DNA of 60,891 nt from Ferruginibacter sp. (lineage in GTDB: Bacteria; Bacteroidota; Bacteroidia; Chitinophagales; Chitinophagaceae). The translations under genes were made by a program, and so were the position numbers. This document shows, piece after piece, positions 9,945 through 18,172 of this stretch. The stretch spans positions 1-60,891 of the forward strand of contig NZ_JAQBNR010000042.1 of NCBI RefSeq assembly GCF_028288465.1, written 5' to 3'. The notes beneath the pieces are model-generated. The model worked only from the letters and a program-made list of their open reading frames with translations, did no database searches and was not told where the DNA came from. Positions within the stretch are counted from its first letter, which is position 1; the number at the start of each line of letters is the position of its first letter.

Positions 9945-9975
9945 CGTTGTTCCCTTTGTGTGAAAGAACAACACC

Positions 9976-10698
9976 CTACAATAAGAACGAAAGGTCTTCT
10001 CCAGGAATGATTTCCCGCTTTGTGGCTTTTTCATTTTCATCCCAATAAAATAACATACCCGGTTGCCCTCCGGAAAATTGCAGGTGGGCAGCTTCCAGTT
10101 GTAAAAAAGTTCCTTCCGGCAACGCAACAATTGGTAAGCCAGGATTCATCTGCATAAATTCTTCCAGCCGCTGGTCACGGGTTTCACCATGATGGCCTGC
10201 TGGTTTTGCATTGGTATAATGTGGGTTAATTTGAAACGGCAACAAACCCAATGCATTAAAACTTTTGGGTGCAATCACTGGCATATCGTTCGTAGTGCCA
10301 ATACCCGGGCCGGTAATATTTGATCCGGCGCTCCAGCCAATATAAAGTATGCCCTTGTTCACTTTATCACGGATAATATCCAGCAACTGGCAATCATAAA
10401 TATCATGCAATAATTTAAAGGTATTGCCGCCACCTACCATGATCACATCAGCCTTTTCAATCGTCGCTTTGGCATTTTCCGGCTGTACGGTTATGATAGT
10501 ATGAGGCAAGCTACCCAAACCCAAACGAACCATTGCTGCATAGGCTTCATAATCCCCATCTACCGATGCAAAAGGAATAAAGGCAATCGTCAAAGCGCTG
10601 TCACCCAAAAAGTTTTTAATGGGTTCCAGGGCTGTTTCCAGGTAACCACCGTTACCCGCTCTTGAACTGCTGAATACCAGCAACCGGTTTGTATGCAT
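9976..10698 (-). CDS. pepE: Peptidase E-like (S51) dipeptidase
   Basis: About 240 residues from the ATG at 10698, close to E. coli PepE (229). The alternative start 81 bp upstream would add a leader not seen in the family. Family S51 features are present: VMVGGGNTFKLL, nucleophile elbow IGWSAGSNITG, catalytic-region NPHYTNAKPAGHHGETRDQR, and ALPEGTFLQLE. The enzyme hydrolyses Asp-Xaa dipeptides in the cytoplasm without a signal peptide. It is divergent from the transglutaminase-like gene; no functional link to the xylan locus is evident. Confidence 0.88.
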   Translation of the reverse strand: MHTNRLLVFSSSRAGNGGYLETALEPIKNFLGDSALTIAFIPFASVDGDYEAYAAMVRLGLGSLPHTIITVQPENAKATIEKADVIMVGGGNTFKLLHDIYDCQLLDIIRDKVNKGILYIGWSAGSNITGPGIGTTNDMPVIAPKSFNALGLLPFQINPHYTNAKPAGHHGETRDQRLEEFMQMNPGLPIVALPEGTFLQLEAAHLQFSGGQPGMLFYWDENEKATKREIIPGEDLSFLL

Positions 10699-10828
10699 AG
10701 TGAAATTTAAAGTTGGCTGAATTTCAAAGATATTCTTTAAAGCGGCATTCACCATCATTGCAATTGCTTTGGAATGCATACCGCATTTTTCGCTTTTTGT
10801 TATGCTGAATTTATAATAATTTTAGTAG

Positions 10829-11926
10829 ATGAAATCTTGCCTGTTTTCAATGTTGCTGTTAGGTTGTGTGCTTATTACAAAAGGCCAGCGGGGAAGTTAT
10901 TTTATTCCAGCGGCGCAAACCTATTCTACCACATCCATAGCAAGTTACGTGCAGGATAATTTTACAACAGACCGCGATAAGCTGGAAGCTATTTATGGCT
11001 GGGTTACCGCTAACATCCGCTACGATAAAGACAGCATGTACAATATCAACTGGGGCGTGGATGAACATACAAAAGCAGCATCTACTATCAGGCGAAGAAA
11101 AGGTGTGTGCGAAAATTTTGCCACCGTTTTTACAGACATTGTTTCCAAATGTGGCATCCCGGCTTTTACCATCACGGGTTATACCAATGTCGCTGGCAAT
11201 ATCAAAAGAAGCGGCCATAGCTGGAGCGCTGTTCAGCTGGATAAAGAATGGCTGCTCTGCGACCCAACCTGGGATGCGGGTGTTGGTTACCATACCAACT
11301 GGTTTTTATTACCCCCGGCGCAGTTCATCGAAACACACATGCCTTTCGATCCGCTCTGGCAATTGTTACCGCAACCTGTATCGCAGCAGGAGTTTAACAA
11401 TGGCCGTTCGGGTGCTAAAAAAAATGCCCTTGCCTGGAACGTCGCTGACTCGGTAGATAGCTTTATGCAACTGGATAGTCTGCAGCAACTGGAAGCAACT
11501 TCCCGGCGGATAAAGCAGGCGGGCACCAACGATGAAATGACCCGGGTTTGGCGGAATTATGTGGACATGAAAATTGCGATTGTATATGGCGATCAGGATA
11601 TGAATTATTACAACGGCGCAGTGGCTGATCTTAACAAAGCCACTTCCATCTTTAACAATTTTGTTACTTACCGCAACAATCGTTTTATACCCGCCAGGCC
11701 GGATGTTGAAACTGCGGCCATGCTGAATCCCATCGATAAATTGCTGGCGGCTGCCCGCAACAAAATAAAACACATTGGTGAAACGGTAGAGAATGCACAG
11801 TACGATACCAGCAGCATTCAGGACCGGCTGAACCGCCTTGCGACAAGGGTTTTAGAGCAACAGGCTTTTTTAAAACAATATGTATCCAGCGAGCTTGCCA
11901 ACAGGGAAAAGTTATTTTACAAGTAA
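10829..11926 (+). CDS. Secreted transglutaminase-like domain protein
   Basis: 365 residues beginning with a signal peptide (MKSCLFSMLLLGCVLITKGQ). Residues about 35-150 are a transglutaminase/protease-like core: GWVTANIRYD, nucleophile Cys in KGVCENFATVF, His in SGHSWSAVQL, Asp in LCDPTWDAG. These three form the papain-type triad. The rest is helical and ends in a Gln/Arg-rich segment with no recognised domain. In Bacteroidota such proteins are exported with unknown substrates; peptidase activity is more likely than crosslinking. Alone on its strand, with no clear partner. Confidence 0.85.
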   Translation: MKSCLFSMLLLGCVLITKGQRGSYFIPAAQTYSTTSIASYVQDNFTTDRDKLEAIYGWVTANIRYDKDSMYNINWGVDEHTKAASTIRRRKGVCENFATVFTDIVSKCGIPAFTITGYTNVAGNIKRSGHSWSAVQLDKEWLLCDPTWDAGVGYHTNWFLLPPAQFIETHMPFDPLWQLLPQPVSQQEFNNGRSGAKKNALAWNVADSVDSFMQLDSLQQLEATSRRIKQAGTNDEMTRVWRNYVDMKIAIVYGDQDMNYYNGAVADLNKATSIFNNFVTYRNNRFIPARPDVETAAMLNPIDKLLAAARNKIKHIGETVENAQYDTSSIQDRLNRLATRVLEQQAFLKQYVSSELANREKLFYK

Positions 11927-12096
11927 GCAATTTCACATAACGAAACAACGGCAACAGAAGACACAAAGACTGGTTCAATATTATATTGATTCCTCTACTG
12001 CTTAAGCGACCGGTGTGGGAAACCCTTCAGATGAAACCCGGAAAAAACAAAGTAGATTCGTATCTGCAATTATTGTTTACTGATTAAATACATTTC

Positions 12097-12741
12097 ATGA
12101 AAAAAGTCCTCCTGATTTTAGCAGTTTGTACCGCCTTGTTTTCTGTAACCGCGTTTATAGCAAAGCCTGCTGATGATGGCTGGGTTGCTTTGTTTGATGG
12201 CAAGACACTGACCAACTGGAAAGTGGGCGACCATGCGGCTACATTCAGCGTGCAGGATGGCACCATTGCAGTGCATGGCGAAACCGCCCATTTGTTTTAC
12301 GATGGCCCAATACAGCAACACCAGTTTAAAAATTTTGAATTTAAGGCCGATGTGATGACTTATCCCGGATCCAACTCCGGCATCTATTTTCACACTGACT
12401 TTCAGCAGGGTGGCTGGCCCGCCAAAGGTTACGAAGTACAGGTAAACAATTCGCACACCGACTGGCGCAGAACTGGCAGCCTGTATGGCATACAGGACGT
12501 AAAAGAAGTGTATGTAAAAGACAATGAATGGTACACCGAATACATTAAGGTGGTCGGTAAAAAAGTAACCATAAAAATCAATGACAAAACAGTAGTAGAA
12601 TATACAGAGCCCGAAAATTTGAAACGTGAAGGTGGTGATTCCTTACGCAGGATATCCAGCGGTACTTTTGCATTACAGGGTCACGATCCAAAGAGTGAAG
12701 TGCATTTTAAAAATATTATGGTAAAGGTTTTGCCAGAGTAG
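12097..12741 (+). CDS. Secreted DUF1080 (3-keto-disaccharide hydrolase-like) protein
   Basis: 214 residues with a signal peptide (about 1-25). The rest is one DUF1080 domain, a concanavalin-like fold: WVALFDGKTLTNWKVGD, SVQDGTIAVHG, FKNFEFKADVMTYPGSNSGIYFHT, and YEVQVNNSHTDWRRTGSLYG. Members have been shown to hydrolyse 3-keto-glycosides and are common in Bacteroidota and Planctomycetes. Here it stands alone, without an oxidoreductase partner next to it, so substrate cannot be inferred. A strong hairpin follows. Confidence 0.88.
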   Translation: MKKVLLILAVCTALFSVTAFIAKPADDGWVALFDGKTLTNWKVGDHAATFSVQDGTIAVHGETAHLFYDGPIQQHQFKNFEFKADVMTYPGSNSGIYFHTDFQQGGWPAKGYEVQVNNSHTDWRRTGSLYGIQDVKEVYVKDNEWYTEYIKVVGKKVTIKINDKTVVEYTEPENLKREGGDSLRRISSGTFALQGHDPKSEVHFKNIMVKVLPE

Positions 12742-12767
12742 ATTAATTTTTCAATTCCTTTTTAGTT

Positions 12768-12808
12768 TGCAAAGAGGCAAGCCCCTGTAACTGGCTTGCC
12801 TCTTTGCA
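12768..12808 (+). terminator. Hairpin terminator after DUF1080 gene
   Basis: A perfect 16-bp stem: TGCAAAGAGGCAAGCC (12768-12783) and its complement (12793-12808), loop of 9. The T-run after it is weak (TTTATTC). Confidence 0.75.
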
Positions 12809-12837
12809 TTTATTCAAAACCTGAATGTTTACATTTG
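12803..12837 (+). promoter_or_regulatory. Bacteroidota-type promoter of the Crp-family gene
   Basis: TTTG (12803-12806) and TACATTTG (12830-12837) match the -33/-7 consensus (TTTG, TAnnTTTG) with 23 bp between. The ATG is only 5 bp after the -7 box, so the transcript would be leaderless or nearly so. The -33 box overlaps the end of the preceding terminator hairpin. Confidence 0.5.
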
Positions 12838-12841
12838 CTAC

Positions 12842-13432
12842 ATGAGCGTTCAAAAATTAATTGACAGTTTACAAAAGCATATCCATTTATCAAACACAGA
12901 GCAGGAAATGCTGTCCGATTTTTTAGTGTTTAAAGCCATTAAAAAAAGACAGTTCCTCCTGCATGAAGGCCAGGTAGCAAAGGAAGTCGCCTTTGTCATA
13001 AGCGGTTGCCTGCGCTCCTATTCCATCGATCCAAATGGCTTTGAACATATCCTTCAATTTGCGCCGGAAGGCTGGTGGATTACCGACATGTACAGTTTCA
13101 TTTCTGAACAGGAAGGCCATTTAAATATTGATGCATTGATGGATACAGAAGTCTATCTATTAAGCCGCAAAAATCAACTCGCTTTATTTGACAAAATACC
13201 GGCACTGGAACGATATTTCAGGATCGTTACTGAAAATTCTTTGGTGAGCAGCCGCCAAAGATTGGTAGATAGTCTGAGTTTAACTGCCAGCCAGCGCTAC
13301 GGCAATTTCTGCAACACTTATCCTACGCTGATACACGATCTGCCGCAAAAATTGATTGCTTCCTATATTGGCGTTACGCCGGAATTTTTGAGTAAGCTGC
13401 GCAATGAGCGTTCGAAAGTCAAAATATCTTAA
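12842..13432 (+). CDS. Crp/Fnr-family transcriptional regulator
   Basis: 196 residues. Residues about 20-110 form a cyclic-nucleotide-binding fold (LLHEGQVAKEVAFVISGCLRSYSIDPNGFEHILQFAPEGWW split across strands), but the cAMP phosphate-binding arginine motif of Crp is not evident. The C-terminal HTH is short: LPQKLIASYIGVTPEFLSKLRNER. Such regulators are numerous in Bacteroidota and rarely bind cAMP. The pirin gene starts 112 bp downstream on the same strand and has an inverted repeat overlapping its promoter, so it is the likeliest target. Signal unknown. Confidence 0.9.
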   Translation: MSVQKLIDSLQKHIHLSNTEQEMLSDFLVFKAIKKRQFLLHEGQVAKEVAFVISGCLRSYSIDPNGFEHILQFAPEGWWITDMYSFISEQEGHLNIDALMDTEVYLLSRKNQLALFDKIPALERYFRIVTENSLVSSRQRLVDSLSLTASQRYGNFCNTYPTLIHDLPQKLIASYIGVTPEFLSKLRNERSKVKIS

Positions 13433-13451
13433 CCTACATTAAGCTGATTTC

Positions 13452-13496
13452 TTAACCTGCCTTATTGCAAATGGCAGGTGTTAATGTGCATCTTTG
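13452..13496 (+). promoter_or_regulatory. Pirin promoter with overlapping inverted repeat
   Basis: TTAACCTGCC (13452-13461) and GGCAGGTGTTAA (13473-13484) form an imperfect palindrome around a TTG (13465-13467). The -7-like CATCTTTG lies at 13489-13496, 21 bp after that TTG. An operator covering the -33 region, perhaps for the adjacent Crp-type regulator, is an inference. Confidence 0.45.
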
Positions 13497-13544
13497 CAGT
13501 ATCAATTTTTAATCAAACTTTTTAAAAATATAAATACTACAATT

Positions 13545-14261
13545 ATGGCAAACACAGTATTACATAAAGCCGATACCCGTGGTGATGCAAACCATGGCTG
13601 GCTGCACAGCAAACACACGTTTAGTTTTGCAAACTATTATAATCCCGAAAGAATGCACTTTGGCGTGCTGCGGGTATTAAATGATGATACCGTTGCAGGC
13701 GGTAGAGGCTTCGGCACACATCCGCATGATAACATGGAAATCATCAGCATTCCGCTGGAAGGCGACCTGGAACATAAAGACAGTATGGGTAATGTAGCCG
13801 TTATAAAAAATGGCGAGATACAGGTGATGAGCGCCGGTACAGGAATACAGCACAGCGAATACAATAAGAGCACCAACAGCACGGTTAAGTTCCTGCAGAT
13901 ATGGGTGTTCCCCAACAAAAAAAATGTCACCCCGCGGTACGACCAGATTCCTTTAAACCTGGAAGACAGGAAAAATAAATTGCAGCAGATTTTATCTCCT
14001 AACCCTGATGATGCCGGTGTTTGGATCCATCAGAATGCCTGGTTTCATTTAGCCAATTTTGATAAAGGCACCACCACGGAATACCAGTTTAAGGCAAAAG
14101 GAAATGGCCTGTATGTGTTTAATTTAAAAGGCGATTTAAAAGTAGATAATCAGTTATTAAAGACCCGCGATGGCTTCGGCATCTGGGATACAGACAAAGT
14201 GCAGATTACAGCCGAAAGCGATGCTGAATTTTTACTGATGGAAGTGCCTATGACAATGTAA
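13545..14261 (+). CDS. Pirin-family bicupin protein
   Basis: 238 residues from ATG 13545, which gives the normal pirin N-terminus (KADTRGDANHGWLHSKHTFSF); the open frame extends 51 bp upstream without a better start. The N-terminal cupin has all metal ligands: HPHDNMEI (two His) and GIQHSEYN (His, Glu). E. coli YhhW of this family has quercetinase activity, but most members have unknown substrates. Cytoplasmic. It follows the Crp-type regulator, consistent with stress- or redox-responsive expression. Confidence 0.93.
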   Translation: MANTVLHKADTRGDANHGWLHSKHTFSFANYYNPERMHFGVLRVLNDDTVAGGRGFGTHPHDNMEIISIPLEGDLEHKDSMGNVAVIKNGEIQVMSAGTGIQHSEYNKSTNSTVKFLQIWVFPNKKNVTPRYDQIPLNLEDRKNKLQQILSPNPDDAGVWIHQNAWFHLANFDKGTTTEYQFKAKGNGLYVFNLKGDLKVDNQLLKTRDGFGIWDTDKVQITAESDAEFLLMEVPMTM

Positions 14262-14350
14262 TAGTGAATGGTCAGTGGTGAATCGTGAATAGGGAGCACA
14301 GTCACGATGCGCTGTAACATACTCACCACTGACCACTCTACATTCACCAA
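14262..14350. repeat. Inverted GTGAATGGTCAGTGGTGAA-type repeat
   Basis: The stretch holds GTGAATGGTCAGTGGTGAA (14264-14282) and, inverted, words such as CTCACCACTGACCACT and CATTCACC (14330-14350). A long imperfect hairpin is possible. Similar ATTCACCATTCACC runs occur at 56061-56102. Confidence 0.5.
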
Positions 14351-14371
14351 CCCACTGACTAAAAAAATAAA

Positions 14372-14716
14372 ATGAACAAAATACAAATATTGGTAATCGG
14401 CAGGGATGCAGACATTCTGCAAACCGTGGTCCGGTTGGTTAATAAAAATGAAGAATGGAATGCTACCGGAACAAGTGAAGACGAGGCAGCCATTGAACTG
14501 TTTCACCAGCATCCATATGATTTAGTACTGCTTGGTGGCGGCATTGAAAATGATAGCGAACTTAAATTGCGCAAGATCTTTACACTGCAAAATCCTAACA
14601 TAAAAATCATTCAGCACTGGGGCGGAGGCAGTGGCTTGCTGGAAAATGAAATACATTCAGCACTGGAAAATAACGAAGGTGGCAACTTTAATATTCTTGA
14701 CAATCCTTTTAGTTGA
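14372..14716 (+). CDS. Degenerate receiver-domain protein
   Basis: 114 residues with the alpha/beta pattern of a CheY-type receiver: KIQILVIGRDADILQTVVRLV, then YDLVLLGGGIE, then NIKIIQHWGGG. The acidic pocket is largely lost: the usual tandem acids after strand 1 read GRD, and the phosphoacceptor Asp after strand 3 is replaced by glycine. It therefore cannot be phosphorylated in the usual way. It may act as a phosphorylation-independent protein-interaction module or be evolving freely. It stands alone without a histidine kinase, between pirin and a GMC oxidoreductase, and has its own terminator. Confidence 0.7.
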   Translation: MNKIQILVIGRDADILQTVVRLVNKNEEWNATGTSEDEAAIELFHQHPYDLVLLGGGIENDSELKLRKIFTLQNPNIKIIQHWGGGSGLLENEIHSALENNEGGNFNILDNPFS

Positions 14717-14736
14717 TTGTTGGATGCTTCTTTAAC

Positions 14737-14770
14737 AAGGCGCAGCAGAAAATGCTGCGCCTTTCTTTAT
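14737..14770 (+). terminator. Intrinsic terminator
   Basis: Perfect 11-bp stem AAGGCGCAGCA / TGCTGCGCCTT with loop GAAAA, followed by TCTTTAT. Confidence 0.88.
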
Positions 14771-14842
14771 TAAAGCTCATAATATTTGTACTTTACAGGC
14801 ACTTGCCACATCTCCTTTTATAACCCGGCATGGACTTTTAAA

Positions 14843-16459
14843 ATGATCGCTATGCTGTATGATTACATTATTATCGGTGCCGGAAGTGCTGGTTGTGTGC
14901 TGGCTAACCGGCTATCCGCCGACCCTGCAAATAAAGTCTTGCTGGTAGAAGCCGGCGGTCCGGATAAAAAAATGGAGATCCATATTCCGGCAGGCTATAT
15001 CAAACTACACCGCAGTAAGGCAGACTGGAATGGTTACTGGACCGAACCGCAGGAGCACGTGTTAAACCGGAAAATTTATTTACCAAGAGGCAAAGTGTTG
15101 GGCGGTTGCAGCTCCACCAATGCAATGGCATATGTGAGGGGCAATAAAGCAGATTACAACGATTGGGCTGCGCTTGGTAATGAGGGCTGGAGTTATGACG
15201 ATGTACTTCCCTATTTTAAAAAATCAGAAAATAATGAAGACCTGTTGAACGATTACCACGGGCAACAGGGTGAGCTGACTACCGGCTTCGCCAAACGTTT
15301 TAAAACTCCTTTTGCCAGCGCCTTTATAAAAGCCTCCATGCAATGTGGCTTCGCAGAAAACAATGATTACAACGGTGCGCAAATGGGAGGCGTTGGTCCA
15401 TTTCAATTTAATATTAAAGACGGCAAAAGACAAAGCTCGGCAGTGGCCTTTTTAAAGCCTGCAATGAACAGAAAAAACCTCGTTGTTTTAACCAATGCGC
15501 ACATCAAAAAAATTATCCTTCAACAGCATAAAGCGGTTGGCGTGGAGTTGATGACAGGTAACAATTCTACCCAAGAAATAAAGGCCGCTAAAGAAGTCAT
15601 ACTATCAGCAGGTTCCTTTGCCTCGCCGCAATTATTAATGCTTTCAGGCATTGGAGATAAAGATGAATTAAAGGAATTGGGTATTGATTGCTTACATCCA
15701 TTACCCGGCGTTGGAAAAAATTTACAGGATCATCTTTTTTATCCTGTTAGTACGCTGGCCAGGCAGCAGCTTGGGCAAAACCATCACCTGCAGCCATTGC
15801 ATCAACTGAAGGACTTGCTGCAATACCTGGCTTTTAAAAAAGGTCCGTTAACCATTGGCCCATTGGAAGCGGTAGCTTTTGGCAGTACAAACCAAAGTCC
15901 CGGCCGCGTAGATTACCAGTTGCATTTTGCTTCTTTCCAGGTGGGCAATCAATACAATGTAGATTTTTATGATGCAAAAACATTTCCTGCTGACAACGAT
16001 GGTTATAGCATTTTGCCCACATTACTAAGGCCCCAGAGCCGCGGCTATGTCAGCTTGCGCAGCAACAATCCATTCGACTTCCCGATTATACAACCCAATT
16101 TTTTAAGTGCAGAAGCAGATAAAAAATTGCTGATAGCAGCCGGTAAAAAAGCCATCGAAATAATGGCCGCTGCTGCATTTGATATCTACCGCAAAGAACT
16201 GCTTTACCCACCGGATTGCAGCAGTGATGAAGCCATTTTACTGCACATACAAAAAAGTGTAGAGACTGTGTATCACCCCGTTGGCACCTGTAAAATGGGC
16301 AAGGATGAAATGGCTGTTGTAGACAATAGCCTCCGGGTACACAACATCGAAAACCTGCGGGTAGTGGATGCCTCTGTGATGCCAACAATTGTATCGGGTA
16401 ACACAAACGCCCCTGTGTATATGATTGCAGAAAAAGCAGCTGATATGATACTGCAATAA
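14843..16459 (+). CDS. GMC-family FAD-dependent oxidoreductase
   Basis: 539 residues from ATG 14843 (another ATG lies three codons later). The FAD Rossmann motif DYIIIGAGSAGCVLANRL starts at once. The GMC signatures are present: LPRGKVLGGCSSTNAMAYVRG, ILSAGSFASPQLLMLSGIG, catalytic His in VYHPVGTCKMG, and the C-terminal VVDASVMPTIVSGNTNAPVYMI. The closest families are choline dehydrogenase (BetA) and alcohol/aldose dehydrogenases. No betaine-aldehyde dehydrogenase or transporter is nearby, so the alcohol substrate stays open. No signal peptide; cytoplasmic or membrane-associated. Confidence 0.92.
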   Translation: MIAMLYDYIIIGAGSAGCVLANRLSADPANKVLLVEAGGPDKKMEIHIPAGYIKLHRSKADWNGYWTEPQEHVLNRKIYLPRGKVLGGCSSTNAMAYVRGNKADYNDWAALGNEGWSYDDVLPYFKKSENNEDLLNDYHGQQGELTTGFAKRFKTPFASAFIKASMQCGFAENNDYNGAQMGGVGPFQFNIKDGKRQSSAVAFLKPAMNRKNLVVLTNAHIKKIILQQHKAVGVELMTGNNSTQEIKAAKEVILSAGSFASPQLLMLSGIGDKDELKELGIDCLHPLPGVGKNLQDHLFYPVSTLARQQLGQNHHLQPLHQLKDLLQYLAFKKGPLTIGPLEAVAFGSTNQSPGRVDYQLHFASFQVGNQYNVDFYDAKTFPADNDGYSILPTLLRPQSRGYVSLRSNNPFDFPIIQPNFLSAEADKKLLIAAGKKAIEIMAAAAFDIYRKELLYPPDCSSDEAILLHIQKSVETVYHPVGTCKMGKDEMAVVDNSLRVHNIENLRVVDASVMPTIVSGNTNAPVYMIAEKAADMILQ

Positions 16460-16585
16460 CATGCTGCTCTCATGAAAAGTACTCAAATAAAACATGGATG
16501 CAATAAATAAAAGTAGTTTGAGTTTTAATGAATATTTTCAACAGCCTTTCTTTCAAAACGATTGTTCAATAATTAAACCATCCCT

Positions 16586-17155
16586 ATGTTACAAGCAACA
16601 GAAAATGTATTAAATGAGTTTGAAGAAATTCCTTCGTCTTATGGAACTTTTAAAGACCGTGTATTTGCATTGCTTATTGACGGCCTCGTTCTACTTCCTA
16701 TATCTATTATTATCTGGCTTGATAAGACAACCTGGAAAAGTCAATTGGTATTAATTATCGTGGCTTTGATACAAGTATTATACAAGCCCTTTTGTGAATA
16801 TAAGTACGGCGCAACCATCGGAAAAAGGGCGATGAAACTGATTGTAGTAGACAAAAGCTTTTTAAAAGCCGGTTTAAAAGAAGTAGTGATACGAAATATC
16901 TTCAACATCGTTTGGGGGATCTTTTTTTCCGGTATTACATTGCTTGTTTTTAGAACCGCAGCTTTTGCATCGGTTAATTCTAACGCCGAATTCACGCTCT
17001 TGCAGAATAAAGTATTTAATATCAATCCCTACCTGGTTGTTTATTGTATGTTGATTATAGCCGAGATTATTTTTATACTATCAGATAACAGCAGGCGGGC
17101 CCTTCATGACAGGTTGGGTGGCACTTTTGTTGTTAAACATGCTGACCTCAATTAA
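16586..17155 (+). CDS. RDD-family membrane protein
   Basis: 189 residues with the RDD hallmarks: Arg and Asp in FKDRVFALLIDGLVLLP, the GATIGKRAMKLIVVD loop, and a C-terminal SRRALHDRLGGTFVV. Four hydrophobic segments (about 33-50, 54-70, 105-125 and 148-170) suggest an inner-membrane protein. Some RDD proteins act as Na+(Li+,K+)/H+ antiporters; many are uncharacterised. Single-gene unit; function not indicated by neighbours. Confidence 0.85.
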   Translation: MLQATENVLNEFEEIPSSYGTFKDRVFALLIDGLVLLPISIIIWLDKTTWKSQLVLIIVALIQVLYKPFCEYKYGATIGKRAMKLIVVDKSFLKAGLKEVVIRNIFNIVWGIFFSGITLLVFRTAAFASVNSNAEFTLLQNKVFNINPYLVVYCMLIIAEIIFILSDNSRRALHDRLGGTFVVKHADLN

Positions 17156-17297
17156 TAATTTACCAAAAGAAAACAGTTAATGCCGAATAAATTTTGCGGC
17201 AGCAGCCTCCATTAAATTACCCTCCTTCGTGTGCCGTGGTGCGCCAGATAATACAAACTGAAATATTCCGTTATACTCATTCACCCGGTATCAAACT

Positions 17298-18110
17298 ATG
17301 ATTAAATCATACCTTATTTTAACTGTATTTGTAACGTTGGCGTTCAACGCATTCTCGCAGGAAGATGTTTGGGATGTTTATTTGACGGAGCACGAAAAAG
17401 GCACGGGATCTACATTAGTAAATATGTCTTTAAAGGACGCAGCGCCTATGCTGCGGTTACCCTACCTGCTTACAACCGGGGTAAGTTTAAACATTTGCAG
17501 TCCACACGGACTGCCGGAAAAAGAAGAGTTCAATACGCTTTACCAAATTTCCGATACAGTAAAAGCTGCGCTGAATACAAGATTGAGGGCGGTGGCGGCA
17601 GGCACGTTTTCTTACCAGTGCAAAAGAATTGATTATTATTATTTACCAGATACAACAGGCATACGCAAGTTGCTGGAGACGGCCTACAAAAAAAATTTCC
17701 CCGGGTATCAATACCACATCAATATAAAAAACGACGCTGATTGGAAAGTGTATCTCGACTCTTTATTTCCAGACGAGGAGCACCTTGACCAGCTCACCAA
17801 TCAAAAAGTAATTCTTAATTTAACCGATGCGGGTGATGATTTAAGCAAACCACGAATGGTTGATCACTGGTTGTATTTTAAAACCGATGCGGAAAGAAGT
17901 AGTTTTATTCCGTACGGTGTAAAGGAAAAATTTAAGATTGCTAAAAGCTTCTCGCCTAATACAAGACTTACTTACCAGCTGCAATTGTCCCGCACAGACA
18001 AAGTTGATCTTGCTTCCATTTCACTCATTACATCCACACTCAGAAAAAAAGCCACCGAACTGCATGGTCAGTACGATGGCTGGGAAACGGTAGTTATCAA
18101 AAAGAAATAA
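17298..18110 (+). CDS. Exported DUF695 plus RraB-domain protein
   Basis: 270 residues. A signal peptide (MIKSYLILTVFVTLAFNAFSQ) precedes a DUF695-type domain (about 22-140, starting EDVWDVYLTEHEKGTGSTLVN) and a C-terminal domain resembling RraB (about 165-265; start DEEHLDQLTNQKVI, end LHGQYDGWETVVI). RraB in Proteobacteria binds and inhibits RNase E in the cytoplasm. The export signal makes that role unlikely here and points to a different partner. Domain assignment is from pattern recognition; the two-domain order is known in this family. Confidence 0.75.
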   Translation: MIKSYLILTVFVTLAFNAFSQEDVWDVYLTEHEKGTGSTLVNMSLKDAAPMLRLPYLLTTGVSLNICSPHGLPEKEEFNTLYQISDTVKAALNTRLRAVAAGTFSYQCKRIDYYYLPDTTGIRKLLETAYKKNFPGYQYHINIKNDADWKVYLDSLFPDEEHLDQLTNQKVILNLTDAGDDLSKPRMVDHWLYFKTDAERSSFIPYGVKEKFKIAKSFSPNTRLTYQLQLSRTDKVDLASISLITSTLRKKATELHGQYDGWETVVIKKK

Positions 18111-18172
18111 TTATTTTTTCATACCCCGAAAAAGTATTTATTGCAGCAAACATTTATTGCCGCAGATGTCAA

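Noticed and set aside
17298..18110. Annotation as RNase E inhibitor RraB
   Set aside because: The protein has a signal peptide and an additional DUF695 domain, so a cytosolic RNase E role is not supported.
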